DNA from: an uncultured Lachnospiraceae bacterium
GTDB lineage: Bacteria > Bacillota > Clostridia > Lachnospirales > Lachnospiraceae
Reading direction: 5' to 3'
DNA length: 64,000 bases
Assembly (NCBI GenBank): GCA_946558465.1
Contig: CAMNTM010000003.1
Coordinates: forward strand, 1-64,000
Positions 49,253-58,432 of the stretch are shown one piece after another. Both the position numbers and the translations under genes were made by a program. Every line of letters begins with the position of its first letter. Within the stretch, counting starts at the first letter, position 1. The notes beneath the pieces were generated by a model that did not search any database, was not told the DNA's origin, and saw only the letters and a program-made list of their open reading frames with translations.

Positions 49253-51634
49253 TTATACAAACCCTAAAACGATTCCTATGCTACGGACAATAAACGCAAC
49301 TACCCATGCAATCAGGCACTGAACCACAACCGTTCCAGCCGCCGCCTTTGCACCGCCCATTTCCCGTTTCACAGTTGCAACTGCCGCAACACATGGTGTA
49401 TACAGCAAGGTAAATACAAGAAATACAAATGCGGTAAAAGGCGTAAACAATGTTCCAAGCAAAGATACATCCCCGCCCAAAAGAACCGTCAGCGTAGATA
49501 CAACACTTTCTTTGGCAGTAAACCCGGTAATCAATGCGGTAGAAACTCTCCAATCTCCAAATCCAAGCGGTGCAAATAATGGAGCAGCCACCCCGCCCAA
49601 CAATGCCAAAAGACTTTCTTCCGCAGAAGCCGCAACATTCAGCCTTATATCAAAGGTCTGCAAAAACCAGATTACAAGAGAAGCCACAAAAATAATGGTA
49701 AATGCTTTCTTAGCAAAACCCTTCGCCTTTTCCACGATAAGCTGCCACACGCTTTTTGCCGAAGGAAACCGATAGTTTGGAAGCTCCATCACGAAGGGAA
49801 CCGGCGCTCCCTTATATTTCGTCCCTTTTAAAATCAACGCATATAAAATGCCACAGATAATCCCCAAAGCATACAGCCCAACCATAATGAGCGCCTGATA
49901 GCTTCTTGGGAAAAAAGCACTGATCATTAGCGTGTAGATTGGCAGCTTAGCAGTACAGCTCATAAACGGAACCAACAGAATCGTCATTTTATGATCCCGT
50001 TCACTGGATAGTGTTCTGGTGGCCATAATCGCAGGAACCGAGCAACCAAATCCAATCAGCATAGGCACAATGCTTCTCCCTGAAAGACCAATTTTGCGGA
50101 GCAGCCTGTCCATAACAAAAGCCACTCTTGCGATATATCCGGTATCTTCCAAAATGGAAAGGAAGAAAAACATAGTCACAATCGTTGGCAGTAAACTAAG
50201 TACACTTCCCACACCGCTGCAAACACCGTCTATCACAAGGGAGTGAACTACCGGATTCACCTGCGCCTTTCCAAGCAGCCCATCAAGCAGGGCAATCACC
50301 GTATCAATTCCCATACCCATCAGATCGGACAATGCCGCACCAATAAAGCTGAATGTCATAACAAATACAAGAGCCATAATCCCGATAAAGCAGGGAATCG
50401 CTGTATACTTGCCTGTTAAAATCCGGTCTATCGCCATACTGCGTTTATGCTCCCGGCTCTCATGGGGACGAACTACTGTTTTTGCACACAGAGCCTCAAT
50501 AAACGAAAATCTCATGTTTGCAAGAACAGCTTCCCGGTCAAGCCCCGTTTCCGTTTCCAAAACAGATACCAGATGTTCAAATATGTCAGCTTTTTCAGAT
50601 GAAATGGAAAGTTTCTCTTTCATCAGGCGGTCATTTTCCACCATCTTTGTAGCAGCAAAGCGCACCGGCATCCCTTTTTTCTTTGCCTCCGGCTCCAATA
50701 TATGTATTGCCGCATGAATACACCGGTGTACCGCACCTACGGAATCATGCTCATCACTGCTTGCCGGACAGAAATCAACTCTGTCGGGACTTTCCCTATG
50801 CCTTGCCACATGGATTGCATGGTCAATCAGTTCTTCAATTCCCTCATTTTTTGCCGCAGAAATCGGCACTACTGGAATACCAAGAATTTCTTCCAGTTCA
50901 TTTACCCGGACAGAACCGCCGTTTGCCCGGACTTCATCCATCATATTGAGCGCCAGCACCATCGGAATCCCTAACTCCATAAGCTGCATGGTAAGGTAAA
51001 GGTTCCTCTCCATATTGGTAGCGTCAACAATATTGATGATTCCGTTCGGGTACGTATCCATCAGAAAATCTCTTGTTACAATTTCTTCACTGGAATAAGG
51101 GGAAAGGGAGTAAATCCCCGGTAAATCCGTTACAACTGCTTCTGAATGTTTGCGGATTGTACCATCTTTACGGTCAACCGTCACACCGGGAAAGTTCCCC
51201 ACATGCTGATTCGCTCCCGTAAGCTGGTTAAATAGAGTAGTTTTTCCGCAATTCTGATTTCCCACCAGTGCAAAAGTAATCTTTGCCCCTTCCGGTATCT
51301 CATTTGCCGCATCATGGACATGGTAGCTTTTTGCCCTGCCAAGTTCACCGACTCCCGGATGCTCTATTGCCGCTACCCTTTGTGTGCCATGCGTTTTTTC
51401 CGCTTTGGCATGAACCTTTTCCACTGTGATTTTTTGCGCTTCATCAAGCCGTAAAGTCAATTCATAACCTCTTAACTCAATCTGCACCGGATCGCCCATC
51501 GGCGCAATTTTTTGAAGCGTAACCTCTGTTTTCGGGGTAAGTCCCATATCCAGTAGATGATGCCTGAGTGCGCCCGCTCCGCCTACGGAATGGATATAAG
51601 CACTCTGTTTTGGTTTTAATTCATCCATTGTCAT
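49253..51634 (-). CDS. feoB: Ferrous iron transporter, FeoA-FeoB fusion
   Basis: The protein has 793 aa. Residues 1-75 are a FeoA SH3-like domain (LLDMGLTPKTEVTLQKIAP). The FeoB G domain follows: G1 VGNQNCGKTTLFNQLTG, G3 DLPGIYSL, G4 NMMDE. The helical region and the membrane domain with two Gate motifs come next (FGCSVPAIMATRT and YTPCVAAVATV). It imports Fe2+ using nucleotide-regulated gating. In standard systems FeoA is separate, so the fusion is notable but known in clostridia. It lies 18 nt after an ArsR gene. Confidence 0.96.
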   Translation of the reverse strand: MTMDELKPKQSAYIHSVGGAGALRHHLLDMGLTPKTEVTLQKIAPMGDPVQIELRGYELTLRLDEAQKITVEKVHAKAEKTHGTQRVAAIEHPGVGELGRAKSYHVHDAANEIPEGAKITFALVGNQNCGKTTLFNQLTGANQHVGNFPGVTVDRKDGTIRKHSEAVVTDLPGIYSLSPYSSEEIVTRDFLMDTYPNGIINIVDATNMERNLYLTMQLMELGIPMVLALNMMDEVRANGGSVRVNELEEILGIPVVPISAAKNEGIEELIDHAIHVARHRESPDRVDFCPASSDEHDSVGAVHRCIHAAIHILEPEAKKKGMPVRFAATKMVENDRLMKEKLSISSEKADIFEHLVSVLETETGLDREAVLANMRFSFIEALCAKTVVRPHESREHKRSMAIDRILTGKYTAIPCFIGIMALVFVMTFSFIGAALSDLMGMGIDTVIALLDGLLGKAQVNPVVHSLVIDGVCSGVGSVLSLLPTIVTMFFFLSILEDTGYIARVAFVMDRLLRKIGLSGRSIVPMLIGFGCSVPAIMATRTLSSERDHKMTILLVPFMSCTAKLPIYTLMISAFFPRSYQALIMVGLYALGIICGILYALILKGTKYKGAPVPFVMELPNYRFPSAKSVWQLIVEKAKGFAKKAFTIIFVASLVIWFLQTFDIRLNVAASAEESLLALLGGVAAPLFAPLGFGDWRVSTALITGFTAKESVVSTLTVLLGGDVSLLGTLFTPFTAFVFLVFTLLYTPCVAAVATVKREMGGAKAAAGTVVVQCLIAWVVAFIVRSIGIVLGFV

Positions 51635-51652
51635 TTTATCGTCACCTCATTT

Positions 51653-51973
51653 TCACCGACCACGAATATGCTCTGTCCCTTTTTCAATAACCATCGGCAC
51701 ATGTTCGTCCACCAAAGTATAAAATATCATTTTTCCGTCCCTGCGACGCCTTACCAGTTTATTTGATTTCAGCAAGTTCAACTGGTGTGACACCGCAGAC
51801 TGGGTCATTCCAAGCTGTTCTGCCAGGTCACTGACATTCGCATCCTGCTCCATTAAAAGAAGCAGGATGCGAATACGGGTAGGGTTCCCCAGCACCTTGA
51901 AAAATTCTGTTAAAATGTACAAGTCGCTTTCTTTCAACCCGACATAAAGTTGACTGTCCTGATATTCTGCCAA
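51653..51973 (-). CDS. ArsR/SmtB-family metal-responsive repressor
   Basis: This 106-aa winged-helix protein has VLGNPTRIRILLLLMEQD, VSDLAEQLGMTQSAVSHQL (recognition helix) and RRRRDGKMIFYTLVDEHV (wing). The DEHV...H end could provide alpha-5 type metal ligands as in SmtB/CzrA; no Cys sensor is present. It is encoded between the P-type ATPase and FeoB genes and probably represses this operon when metal is low. Confidence 0.88.
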   Translation of the reverse strand: MAEYQDSQLYVGLKESDLYILTEFFKVLGNPTRIRILLLLMEQDANVSDLAEQLGMTQSAVSHQLNLLKSNKLVRRRRDGKMIFYTLVDEHVPMVIEKGTEHIRGR

Positions 51974-51989
51974 AGGAACCCCTCCTTTC

Positions 51990-54005
51990 TTACAGCTTTT
52001 TCACAAACAGGCAGCGGATCGCATTCAGCACCGCAAGAATCATAACACCTACATCCGCAAAAATAGCCAGATACATATTTGCGATTCCCACAGCCCCTAA
52101 TGCAAGGCAGGCAAATTTCACTACAAGCGCCATCGAAATATTCTGGTAAACAATCCGCAGACATTTCCTTGAAATCTTGATTGCCTTTGCTATCTTGATC
52201 GGATCGTCATCCATCAGAACAATGTCAGCCGCTTCGATTGCCGCATCTGAACCCATTGCGCCCATAGCAATACCTATGTCCGCTCTGGAAAGCACTGGTG
52301 CATCATTGATACCATCGCCAACAAATGCCAGCTTTGCTTTGCCTAACTTCACCCGCAGAAGTTCTTCTACCTTTTCTACCTTGTCAGCCGGAAGAAGCTC
52401 ACTGTAAACCTCATCAATTCCAAGTGATGTGGCAACCTGATTTGCCACTTTCTTTGCATCCCCAGTCAGCATGACGGTCTTATCTACCCCTGCTTTCTTT
52501 AATTCCGCAATTGCAGCCTTAGAATGAGGCTTTATAATATCGGAGATTACGATATGTCCCGCATATTTCCCATTGATTGCCATGTGAATAATCGTACCTG
52601 TCTGATGACAATCCTGATAAGGAATGTTTAAGTGCTTCATCAATTTGTCATTACCGGCAGCAACCTCCATACCGTCTACTTTTGCAGTCACACCATTTCC
52701 GCTGATTTCCTGTATATCCGCCACACGGGTTCTGTCAATCTCTTTTCCATATGCCCGCTGTAAGCTCTTGCTGATCGGGTGGGAAGAAGCGCTCTCTGCA
52801 AGAGCCGCATATTCCAACAGTTTCTCATTGTCTATGGTGGAGTGATGAATACCATTTACTTCAAAGACACCCTTTGTCATGGTTCCGGTTTTGTCAAAAA
52901 CAACATACTTGGTCTGGGAGAGGATTTCCAGATAGTTGGAGCCCTTTACCAGCACGCCCTCCTTGCTTGCTCCACCGATTCCCGCAAAGAAACTTAAAGG
53001 AATACTGATTACAAGCGCACAAGGGCAGCTAATGACAAGGAATGTCAACGCCCGGTAAATCCACACACCCCAATCTGCTGACAGTCCCATAAAAAGCATA
53101 CGGACAATAGGGGGGAGAAATGCCAGTGCCAACGCCGCATAGCAGACAGCCGGAGTATAAATTCTTGCAAACTTCGAGATAAAATCCTCTGATTTGGATT
53201 TGCGGGAACTTGCATTTTCCACCAAATCCAAAATCTTTGAAACGGTGGATTCCCCAAACTCTTTTGTTGTCTGTATCTTCAACACACCCGTCATACTGAT
53301 ACATCCGCTGATTACTTCATCGCCAACCTTTGCCTCCCTGGGCAGGCTTTCCCCGGTCAATGCGCTGGTATTCAGACTGGAAGCGCCCTCAACGATAATT
53401 CCGTCAATCGGCACTTTTTCTCCTGGCTGTACAACAATCACACTTCCAATCCCTACTTCGTCCGGGTCTACCTGCTCCAATTTCCCGTTTTTCTCTACAT
53501 TGGCATAATCGGGGCGAATATCCATCAGGTTGCTGATATTGCGGCGGCTCTTACCAACCGCATAGCCCTGGAACCACTCGCCAATCTGATAAAACAGCAT
53601 AACGGCGATCGCTTCCAGATAATCACCGTTTTCATAAATAGCAAGCGCCATCGCCCCGATAGTAGCCACTGCCATCAGAAAACTTTCATCAAATACCTGA
53701 CGGTTTCTGATGCCTTTTGCCGCCTTCCTTAAAATGTCATATCCGATGATAAAATAATTTATCAGATAACACGCAAAACGAATCCACCTTCCTGCAGACG
53801 GAAATAAATAACTGTCAGCCTTATCAAACATCTCTGCTGAAACAAACTGGAGTGCCAGTAAGATTCCGGCGCTAATCAAAATACGGATCATCATAACCCT
53901 CTGTTTTTTTGTCATACCATCCTTGCGGCTGCCGACAAAAATAAGAAGTACAGCAGCCATTATAATAACAACTGTCAGCAATATGCTGATCACTAATTCC
54001 TGCAT
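51990..54005 (-). CDS. Zn/Cd-type heavy-metal P1B ATPase without N-terminal metal domain
   Basis: The protein has 671 aa from ATG 54005 (AAAGGAG upstream). TM metal motif SCPCAL, phosphorylation site DKTGTMT, TGES actuator and GDGINDAP hinge motifs are intact. The last membrane segment has FADVGVMIL, the Asp-Gly arrangement of Zn/Cd/Pb exporters (P1B-2). The usual N-terminal HMA domain is missing and is encoded separately just upstream (54120-54338). It exports divalent metal from the cytosol; Zn or Cd is favoured, Fe2+ is possible given the feo context. Confidence 0.93.
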   Translation of the reverse strand: MQELVISILLTVVIIMAAVLLIFVGSRKDGMTKKQRVMMIRILISAGILLALQFVSAEMFDKADSYLFPSAGRWIRFACYLINYFIIGYDILRKAAKGIRNRQVFDESFLMAVATIGAMALAIYENGDYLEAIAVMLFYQIGEWFQGYAVGKSRRNISNLMDIRPDYANVEKNGKLEQVDPDEVGIGSVIVVQPGEKVPIDGIIVEGASSLNTSALTGESLPREAKVGDEVISGCISMTGVLKIQTTKEFGESTVSKILDLVENASSRKSKSEDFISKFARIYTPAVCYAALALAFLPPIVRMLFMGLSADWGVWIYRALTFLVISCPCALVISIPLSFFAGIGGASKEGVLVKGSNYLEILSQTKYVVFDKTGTMTKGVFEVNGIHHSTIDNEKLLEYAALAESASSHPISKSLQRAYGKEIDRTRVADIQEISGNGVTAKVDGMEVAAGNDKLMKHLNIPYQDCHQTGTIIHMAINGKYAGHIVISDIIKPHSKAAIAELKKAGVDKTVMLTGDAKKVANQVATSLGIDEVYSELLPADKVEKVEELLRVKLGKAKLAFVGDGINDAPVLSRADIGIAMGAMGSDAAIEAADIVLMDDDPIKIAKAIKISRKCLRIVYQNISMALVVKFACLALGAVGIANMYLAIFADVGVMILAVLNAIRCLFVKKL

Positions 54006-54058
54006 GGTAAAATCTCCTTTCAAAATATGCTTAACTGTTTAATCGTTTCTGATAAAAA

Positions 54059-54096
54059 GACACCCCAAAACTGCAGCCGGGCATTTTCAGGGTGTC
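54059..54096 (-). terminator. Hairpin between HMA gene and ATPase gene
   Basis: A 7-bp stem GACACCC/GGGTGTC is followed on the minus strand by TTTTTATC. Because it lies within the operon it probably attenuates, giving more chaperone-like protein than ATPase. Confidence 0.65.
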
Positions 54097-54119
54097 ACCT
54101 TTTCATGGGCAGCTCTGGC

Positions 54120-54338
54120 TTACAGGAAAATCTCGCAGTCCGGCTCCACTTTCTTGCAGGCATCCAGCACGTTCTTCATAACGTCTTTCGGCTCCTGCCC
54201 TTCGTCAAATTCCACAATCATTTTCTGTGTCATGAAATTGACAGTTGCGCTCTGCACACCGGCAGTTTTACGTGCTGCATCCTCCATCAGGTTTGCACAG
54301 TTGGCACAATCCACCTCAATCTTGTAAGTCTTTTTCAT
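54120..54338 (-). CDS. Stand-alone heavy-metal-associated (HMA) domain protein
   Basis: This 72-aa ferredoxin-like HMA domain has the metal-binding CxxC as VDCANCANLMED and the VQSATVNFMTQKMIVEF strand pair. It probably passes metal to the adjacent ATPase, which lacks this domain. Strong AAGGAGG-like site. Confidence 0.92.
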   Translation of the reverse strand: MKKTYKIEVDCANCANLMEDAARKTAGVQSATVNFMTQKMIVEFDEGQEPKDVMKNVLDACKKVEPDCEIFL

Positions 54339-54404
54339 TGTAAAAGTCCTCCTTGCTATTTCAAAAATTTAATGATTAAGTACTTGTTTAACCATCTTGA
54401 CTGT

Positions 54405-54433
54405 AGTATAATACCTATGAAGGCAAGCGTCAA
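54405..54433 (-). promoter_or_regulatory. Promoter of the metal operon
   Basis: On the minus strand TTGACG (54433-54428), 17-nt spacer, TATACT (54410-54405). Just downstream lies TTAAACAAGTACTTAATC (about 54373-54392), an AT-rich dyad suited to an ArsR-family operator. A similar TTAAACAGTTAAGC occurs before the ATPase gene (about 54028-54043). Confidence 0.7.
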
Positions 54434-54517
54434 TAGCTCTGGTGCATTCCCTCCTAAATGGGCGAAAAGTATTTCCATTTTGGCGAAAAACAAGTAAAAA
54501 AGAAAGGAAAAAAGAAT

Positions 54518-54886
54518 ATGGACAATATGAAATTACCACACCAACATGGAGAAGGACAGCAGACCGTACTTATCCAAAAGCAATTAGATCATGTAGATTA
54601 TTTCCAGACCGTAGCGGAAGTTTTCAAACAACTTGGCGACACCACCAGAATCCGCATTTTCTGGCTTCTCTGCCATTGTGAGGAATGTGTCCTTAATATT
54701 TCAGACATGCTCCATATGTCAAGCCCGGCAGTGTCACATCATCTCAGACCATTGAAAAACAGCGGTCTGATTGTTTGCCGGCGTGAGGGAAAAGAAGTAT
54801 ATTATCGAGCCGCAGATACAGAACAAGGACGTCTGCTGCATCAAATGATTGAGCAGGTTATGGAAATCACCTGCCCTGAATTGTGA
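54518..54886 (+). CDS. ArsR-family metal-sensing repressor (CadC/SmtB-like)
   Basis: This 122-aa protein starts at 54518 (AAAGGA upstream). An His-rich N-terminus (LPHQHGEG) precedes LGDTTRIRIFWLLCHCEECVLNI, which resembles the Cys metal site of CadC-type sensors. The recognition helix is in MSSPAVSHHLRPLKN, and the Cys near the C-terminus is in ITCPEL. It is divergent from the metal operon and probably the sensor of its promoter. Confidence 0.9.
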   Translation: MDNMKLPHQHGEGQQTVLIQKQLDHVDYFQTVAEVFKQLGDTTRIRIFWLLCHCEECVLNISDMLHMSSPAVSHHLRPLKNSGLIVCRREGKEVYYRAADTEQGRLLHQMIEQVMEITCPEL

Positions 54887-54896
54887 GGTCTGTCTT

Positions 54897-55799
54897 ATGA
54901 ATGGTGAATTGGTAAAAATACAAAAAGAAATGGAAAGATTTCATCAAAAGGTGGCAAATGCTGTCATTCCGCTTTATCCCGGTATAGAGTTATGTTATCT
55001 TACTTTTTCAACCGATTCTTTTTCTGTGCAGCATAAGGCTCTATCACACATCATTCAGATTAACTACTGTAAAGCCGGACAGATGATGTGGGAGATGAAA
55101 AACGGAAACCGAATTTATTTGAATCCGGGAGATTTCTCCCTGCATACCATGAAAGCCTGTACGGATTCCGTACTTACCTTTCCAAATGGTATATACCAGG
55201 GGCTTTCCATCTACATTGATTTACAGGAAGTTTCCGATCATCCGCCTGAACTGTTAAAAGGCAGCAATATCTTTGAAACCATATTACCAGAAAAATTTTG
55301 CAGGAATGACTCTCCTGTTTTTCTTGCCGGAAATGAACAGACAGAGAGTATTTTTTCTGCATTTTTTAACCAGCCGGAAAGCCTAAAACTGCCTTATCAG
55401 AAAATAAAGACTATGGAGCTGCTTCTTTATCTTAGCAAAACAGAACTTACCTCCAGCCAGCAGTTATCCGAATACAAAGCCGAGCAGATTCGCATTATCC
55501 GGGAAATCCACGACCAGCTGACCCGGCATATGGAGCAGCGAATCACGATAGAAGAACTATCCAAAAAATATCTGATCAACCCAACCACTTTAAAAACCGC
55601 CTTCAAGTCTATTTACGGAACTTCGATTGCCGCCCACATCAAAGAGCACCGCATGGAGCAGGCCGCAAAAATGCTAAAAGAAACCGATAAAAGCATTGCG
55701 GAGATTGCACGGGCTGTCGGCTATGACAGCCAAAGCAAATTTACTGCGGCATTTAAAACCTATTTTAAAGTCCTGCCTAAAGAATACCGCAAAAAATAG
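54897..55799 (+). CDS. AraC-family transcriptional regulator
   Basis: This 300-aa protein starts at 54897 (GAGG 8 nt upstream), 10 nt after the ArsR stop. The N-terminal about 185 residues form a cupin-like or siderophore-sensing type domain (FSVQHKALSHIIQINYCKAG). The C-terminal double helix-turn-helix has ITIEELSKKYLINPTTLKTAFK and SIAEIARAVGYDSQSKFTAAFK. Members of this type often control metal or siderophore uptake genes. It is co-transcribed with the ArsR gene. Confidence 0.9.
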   Translation: MNGELVKIQKEMERFHQKVANAVIPLYPGIELCYLTFSTDSFSVQHKALSHIIQINYCKAGQMMWEMKNGNRIYLNPGDFSLHTMKACTDSVLTFPNGIYQGLSIYIDLQEVSDHPPELLKGSNIFETILPEKFCRNDSPVFLAGNEQTESIFSAFFNQPESLKLPYQKIKTMELLLYLSKTELTSSQQLSEYKAEQIRIIREIHDQLTRHMEQRITIEELSKKYLINPTTLKTAFKSIYGTSIAAHIKEHRMEQAAKMLKETDKSIAEIARAVGYDSQSKFTAAFKTYFKVLPKEYRKK

Positions 55800-56251
55800 A
55801 TTAAAGTTAACTTCAAATATTAGTACTCCTTTACGACAGGAATTTTCTTTTGTATGGCATCTTTCTCTGTCTGCTTTCAAATAGGACAGGAATAGAGTTA
55901 CCACAAAATATTGTATTATATCAGAAAAAATCCCTATCGTTAAAAAATGCACCCAAACTCACGCTTGGGTGCATTGTATCAAATTGTGGTACGCAAGCCA
56001 GTAAGAAGGTATACCAGCAAATATCTATACATTTTAAAATTTCTATGAATATCCAAAAGTGGACACTCTATCAATGATCATGTTTTTACTGTATAAATTC
56101 ATCAAAGTTTCCGTACACTCTTATAGCAGTAATATTTGAAACTTCAGAGTTTCTCAATATTCTATTTTTATTCATAATGTCCCTTATTCTCAATTTTCTT
56201 ACTCGTATATATTATTTTTGATAGATGATTTATACAATACAGTTTCTGTCA
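55800..56251. other. AT-rich intergenic region
   Basis: The 452 nt between the AraC gene and the next hypothetical gene hold one hairpin (55948-55973) and otherwise no open frame with a ribosome site. Both flanking genes end here. Confidence 0.6.
55948..55973. terminator. Convergent terminator hairpin
   Basis: A 9-bp perfect stem TGCACCCAA/TTGGGTGCA with an 8-nt loop is preceded by AAAAAA, giving a T-tract on the minus strand. It may serve both converging transcripts. Confidence 0.65.
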
Positions 56252-57151
56252 TTAAGATGTAATATCAGCATCAGCCTGGTTAGACAAAGTGTGATTCTGT
56301 TCTGTTAGTTGTGAACTGTATTGTGACATAAATCCTCGCATTGAAGCTTGCCCCATCTTCTCCCAACTGTATGCACTACGATCAATTCCAGAAATAGAAT
56401 CTTGCAAATTTCTGAAAGTTGTTGGCACTACAACTACTTTCTGCGATAAATCTGTCACGCCTTCAATCCCATCTTTTTTCACTTCTATACGGCGATCATT
56501 ACATATTTCAATTTCATAAGTATATGTAATTCTTTGATCTGCTAATGTAGAATACTCTATTCGACATTCAAAGTTTAGAGTGCTTGGTATTTTATCAGCA
56601 TTCATAGAAAGAATTTTCTCGAACTGAGTTTGATCTGCCACTCTTATGAAAATACTCTCACGGCCACGCAAAAGACTTGTACAATTATTTGTGTTATATG
56701 TCCACAAAGCATCTGTATTCATATTGCGCAAAGAAGTTTTTGTGCTTATTGCAACTTCATTAATATCAATATCTGTCTTATTTTCAACCTGAAGCAGCCG
56801 GCAAGTTTGAGAAAATTGTTTCTGTCTATCATCATAAAAATCAAATCCATCTTCTCCCGAAAAAAGTAAAACTCTGTTATAATCATTATAAACAATAAGT
56901 TTGTCCAATAAACCTGTGAAAGTTGTTAGCATAAGTGTTGGCTTTATAACTACAAATTTACTCCTTTTATATTCTTCTTTTCGCTCATTTTCAAATTTGA
57001 CTTCCTGTTCTTTTAATTGTTTTTTTGTTCTACTATTTGTATAAATAACTGCAGACATTGTTGCTATAGCAGTCAGAATACCTGCAACAAGAGTTGCAGC
57101 AAATCCCCACCAATCTGTAGCAACATATACTATCTCATCCACTATAATCAA
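56252..57151 (-). CDS. Hypothetical membrane-anchored protein
   Basis: This 299-aa protein has one N-terminal transmembrane helix (FAATLVAGILTAIATMSAVIY), a short coiled-coil (TKKQLKEQEVKFENERKEEY) and a beta-rich soluble domain of about 230 residues. No family was recognised. AT-rich and isolated, with GGAAGGAG upstream. The layout of anchor, coiled coil and beta domain resembles several uncharacterised effector or sensor proteins; function is not assigned. Confidence 0.75.
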   Translation of the reverse strand: MIIVDEIVYVATDWWGFAATLVAGILTAIATMSAVIYTNSRTKKQLKEQEVKFENERKEEYKRSKFVVIKPTLMLTTFTGLLDKLIVYNDYNRVLLFSGEDGFDFYDDRQKQFSQTCRLLQVENKTDIDINEVAISTKTSLRNMNTDALWTYNTNNCTSLLRGRESIFIRVADQTQFEKILSMNADKIPSTLNFECRIEYSTLADQRITYTYEIEICNDRRIEVKKDGIEGVTDLSQKVVVVPTTFRNLQDSISGIDRSAYSWEKMGQASMRGFMSQYSSQLTEQNHTLSNQADADITS

Positions 57152-57560
57152 ATCTCCTTCCTATCATTTACTGTCAAGACTTCCACACTTTCAGTTTTAA
57201 GTTTTCTCAATCGTAGTAAAACCGTAGTACCCTATCACCCCTATTGCCACAATTTGCCCCGTTCTGCCCCGTTTCATCCGCTTATGCACCGCATATCCGC
57301 TGTGGTGCCGTGGCAGTGATTAGTTTTTTCAGCTATATTGCTATGTCATTTAGTATAGCACACATATCTTGACACCTTTTGTCAAGGTTTATTTTTTTAT
57401 AATTTTTTTGAAAACCAAACAAGGGTTATTACAAAAGATTCTTATTTCGCAATAACCCTCGGCTGATAATTCCTTATACCTTTAAAGCCTTAAAAGAATA
57501 CATGCTGCTCTACATACATTCTGCGCATTTTTAACTGTTCCGACAATGGCCGATGTGATA
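57152..57560. other. Intergenic region with a GC-richer patch
   Basis: No gene was found in these 409 nt. About 57225-57315 is notably richer in G+C than its surroundings. On the minus strand it is open for about 30 codons ending FTTIEKT, which may be the remnant end of a lost gene. The terminator of the serine dehydratase operon lies at 57405-57459. Confidence 0.45.
57405..57459 (-). terminator. Terminator of the serine dehydratase operon
   Basis: A 9-bp stem AGGGTTATT/AATAACCCT (57422-57430 and 57451-57459) is followed on the minus strand by TTGTTTGGTTTTC and a further T-rich run. Confidence 0.7.
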
Positions 57561-58427
57561 TCATTCCATCGCCCTTAAAACTTCCTGGGCCCTAAGACTT
57601 CCCGCCACTCCTCCGATTCCGGTCTCCTTCAAACTTACATCCATTCGGTCTCCAACCTCTTTCATGGCGTCAATCACCTGATCTAACGGAATCTGGCTGA
57701 TAATTCCTGCCAGAGCCATGTCGGCCGCCGCCAGTGCATTCACCGCACCTCCTACATTTCTCTTCACACAAGGAACCTCCACAAGGCCTCCTACCGGGTC
57801 GCATACCAGACCCATGAGATTCTTAAGAGCCATCGCACAGGCATGTCCCAGCTGCTCCTTGCTGCCGCCCTTCACATGACAGATTGCTGCTGCTGCCATC
57901 CCGGATCCAGATCCGATCTCTGCCTGACAGCCTCCGGATGCCCCGGCCAGATATGCCCTGCCTGCGATAATCTGTCCGATTCCCGCTGCCACATACATCG
58001 CTTCTATCATCGTTTCCTCCGGTACGCCATATTCCCGGTAATAGGTAACCAAAACTGCAGGAAGAACCCCGCATGCACCCGCTGTCGGAGCAGCAACAAT
58101 TCGTTTCATACAGGCATTATTACAGCCCATCTTAAGAGCATTCGCCATAACCTTACCCATAAAATCTCCACACAGAGTATCTCCCTTCTCTCTGTATGCC
58201 TCCATCAAACCGCCTTCTTTTCCCACCAGCCCGCTTCTTGAAGTAAGCGCCGGATCATACGTATCGATGCTGTCCAGCATCGCCTGCCACATTCCTTTCA
58301 TCTGCTTCCAGGAATCCTCTTCCTTCACATCACGCTCCTCGGCATCCTCAAGCTGTACTGCCTTCCAGAATTCAATCCCCTCTTTTTCACACCTTGCATA
58401 TGCTTCTTCTATTGACTGATATGACAT
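57561..58427 (-). CDS. sdaAA: L-serine dehydratase, iron-sulfur type, alpha subunit
   Basis: This 288-aa subunit deaminates L-serine to pyruvate and ammonia using a [4Fe-4S] cluster. Cluster cysteines are in the GCNNACMKRIVAAPTAGACG region and in GLVCDPVGGLVEVPC. The C-terminus (SLRAQEVLRAME) is family-typical. The gene lies 5 nt after the beta subunit gene, the usual beta-alpha order in Firmicutes. It feeds amino acid fermentation. Confidence 0.95.
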   Translation of the reverse strand: MSYQSIEEAYARCEKEGIEFWKAVQLEDAEERDVKEEDSWKQMKGMWQAMLDSIDTYDPALTSRSGLVGKEGGLMEAYREKGDTLCGDFMGKVMANALKMGCNNACMKRIVAAPTAGACGVLPAVLVTYYREYGVPEETMIEAMYVAAGIGQIIAGRAYLAGASGGCQAEIGSGSGMAAAAICHVKGGSKEQLGHACAMALKNLMGLVCDPVGGLVEVPCVKRNVGGAVNALAAADMALAGIISQIPLDQVIDAMKEVGDRMDVSLKETGIGGVAGSLRAQEVLRAME

Positions 58428-58432
58428 ACCAT

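Noticed and set aside
57225-57315. C-terminal end of an integrase
   Set aside because: The 30 open codons contain no recombinase motif (no HxxR or Tyr box), so no family can be claimed.
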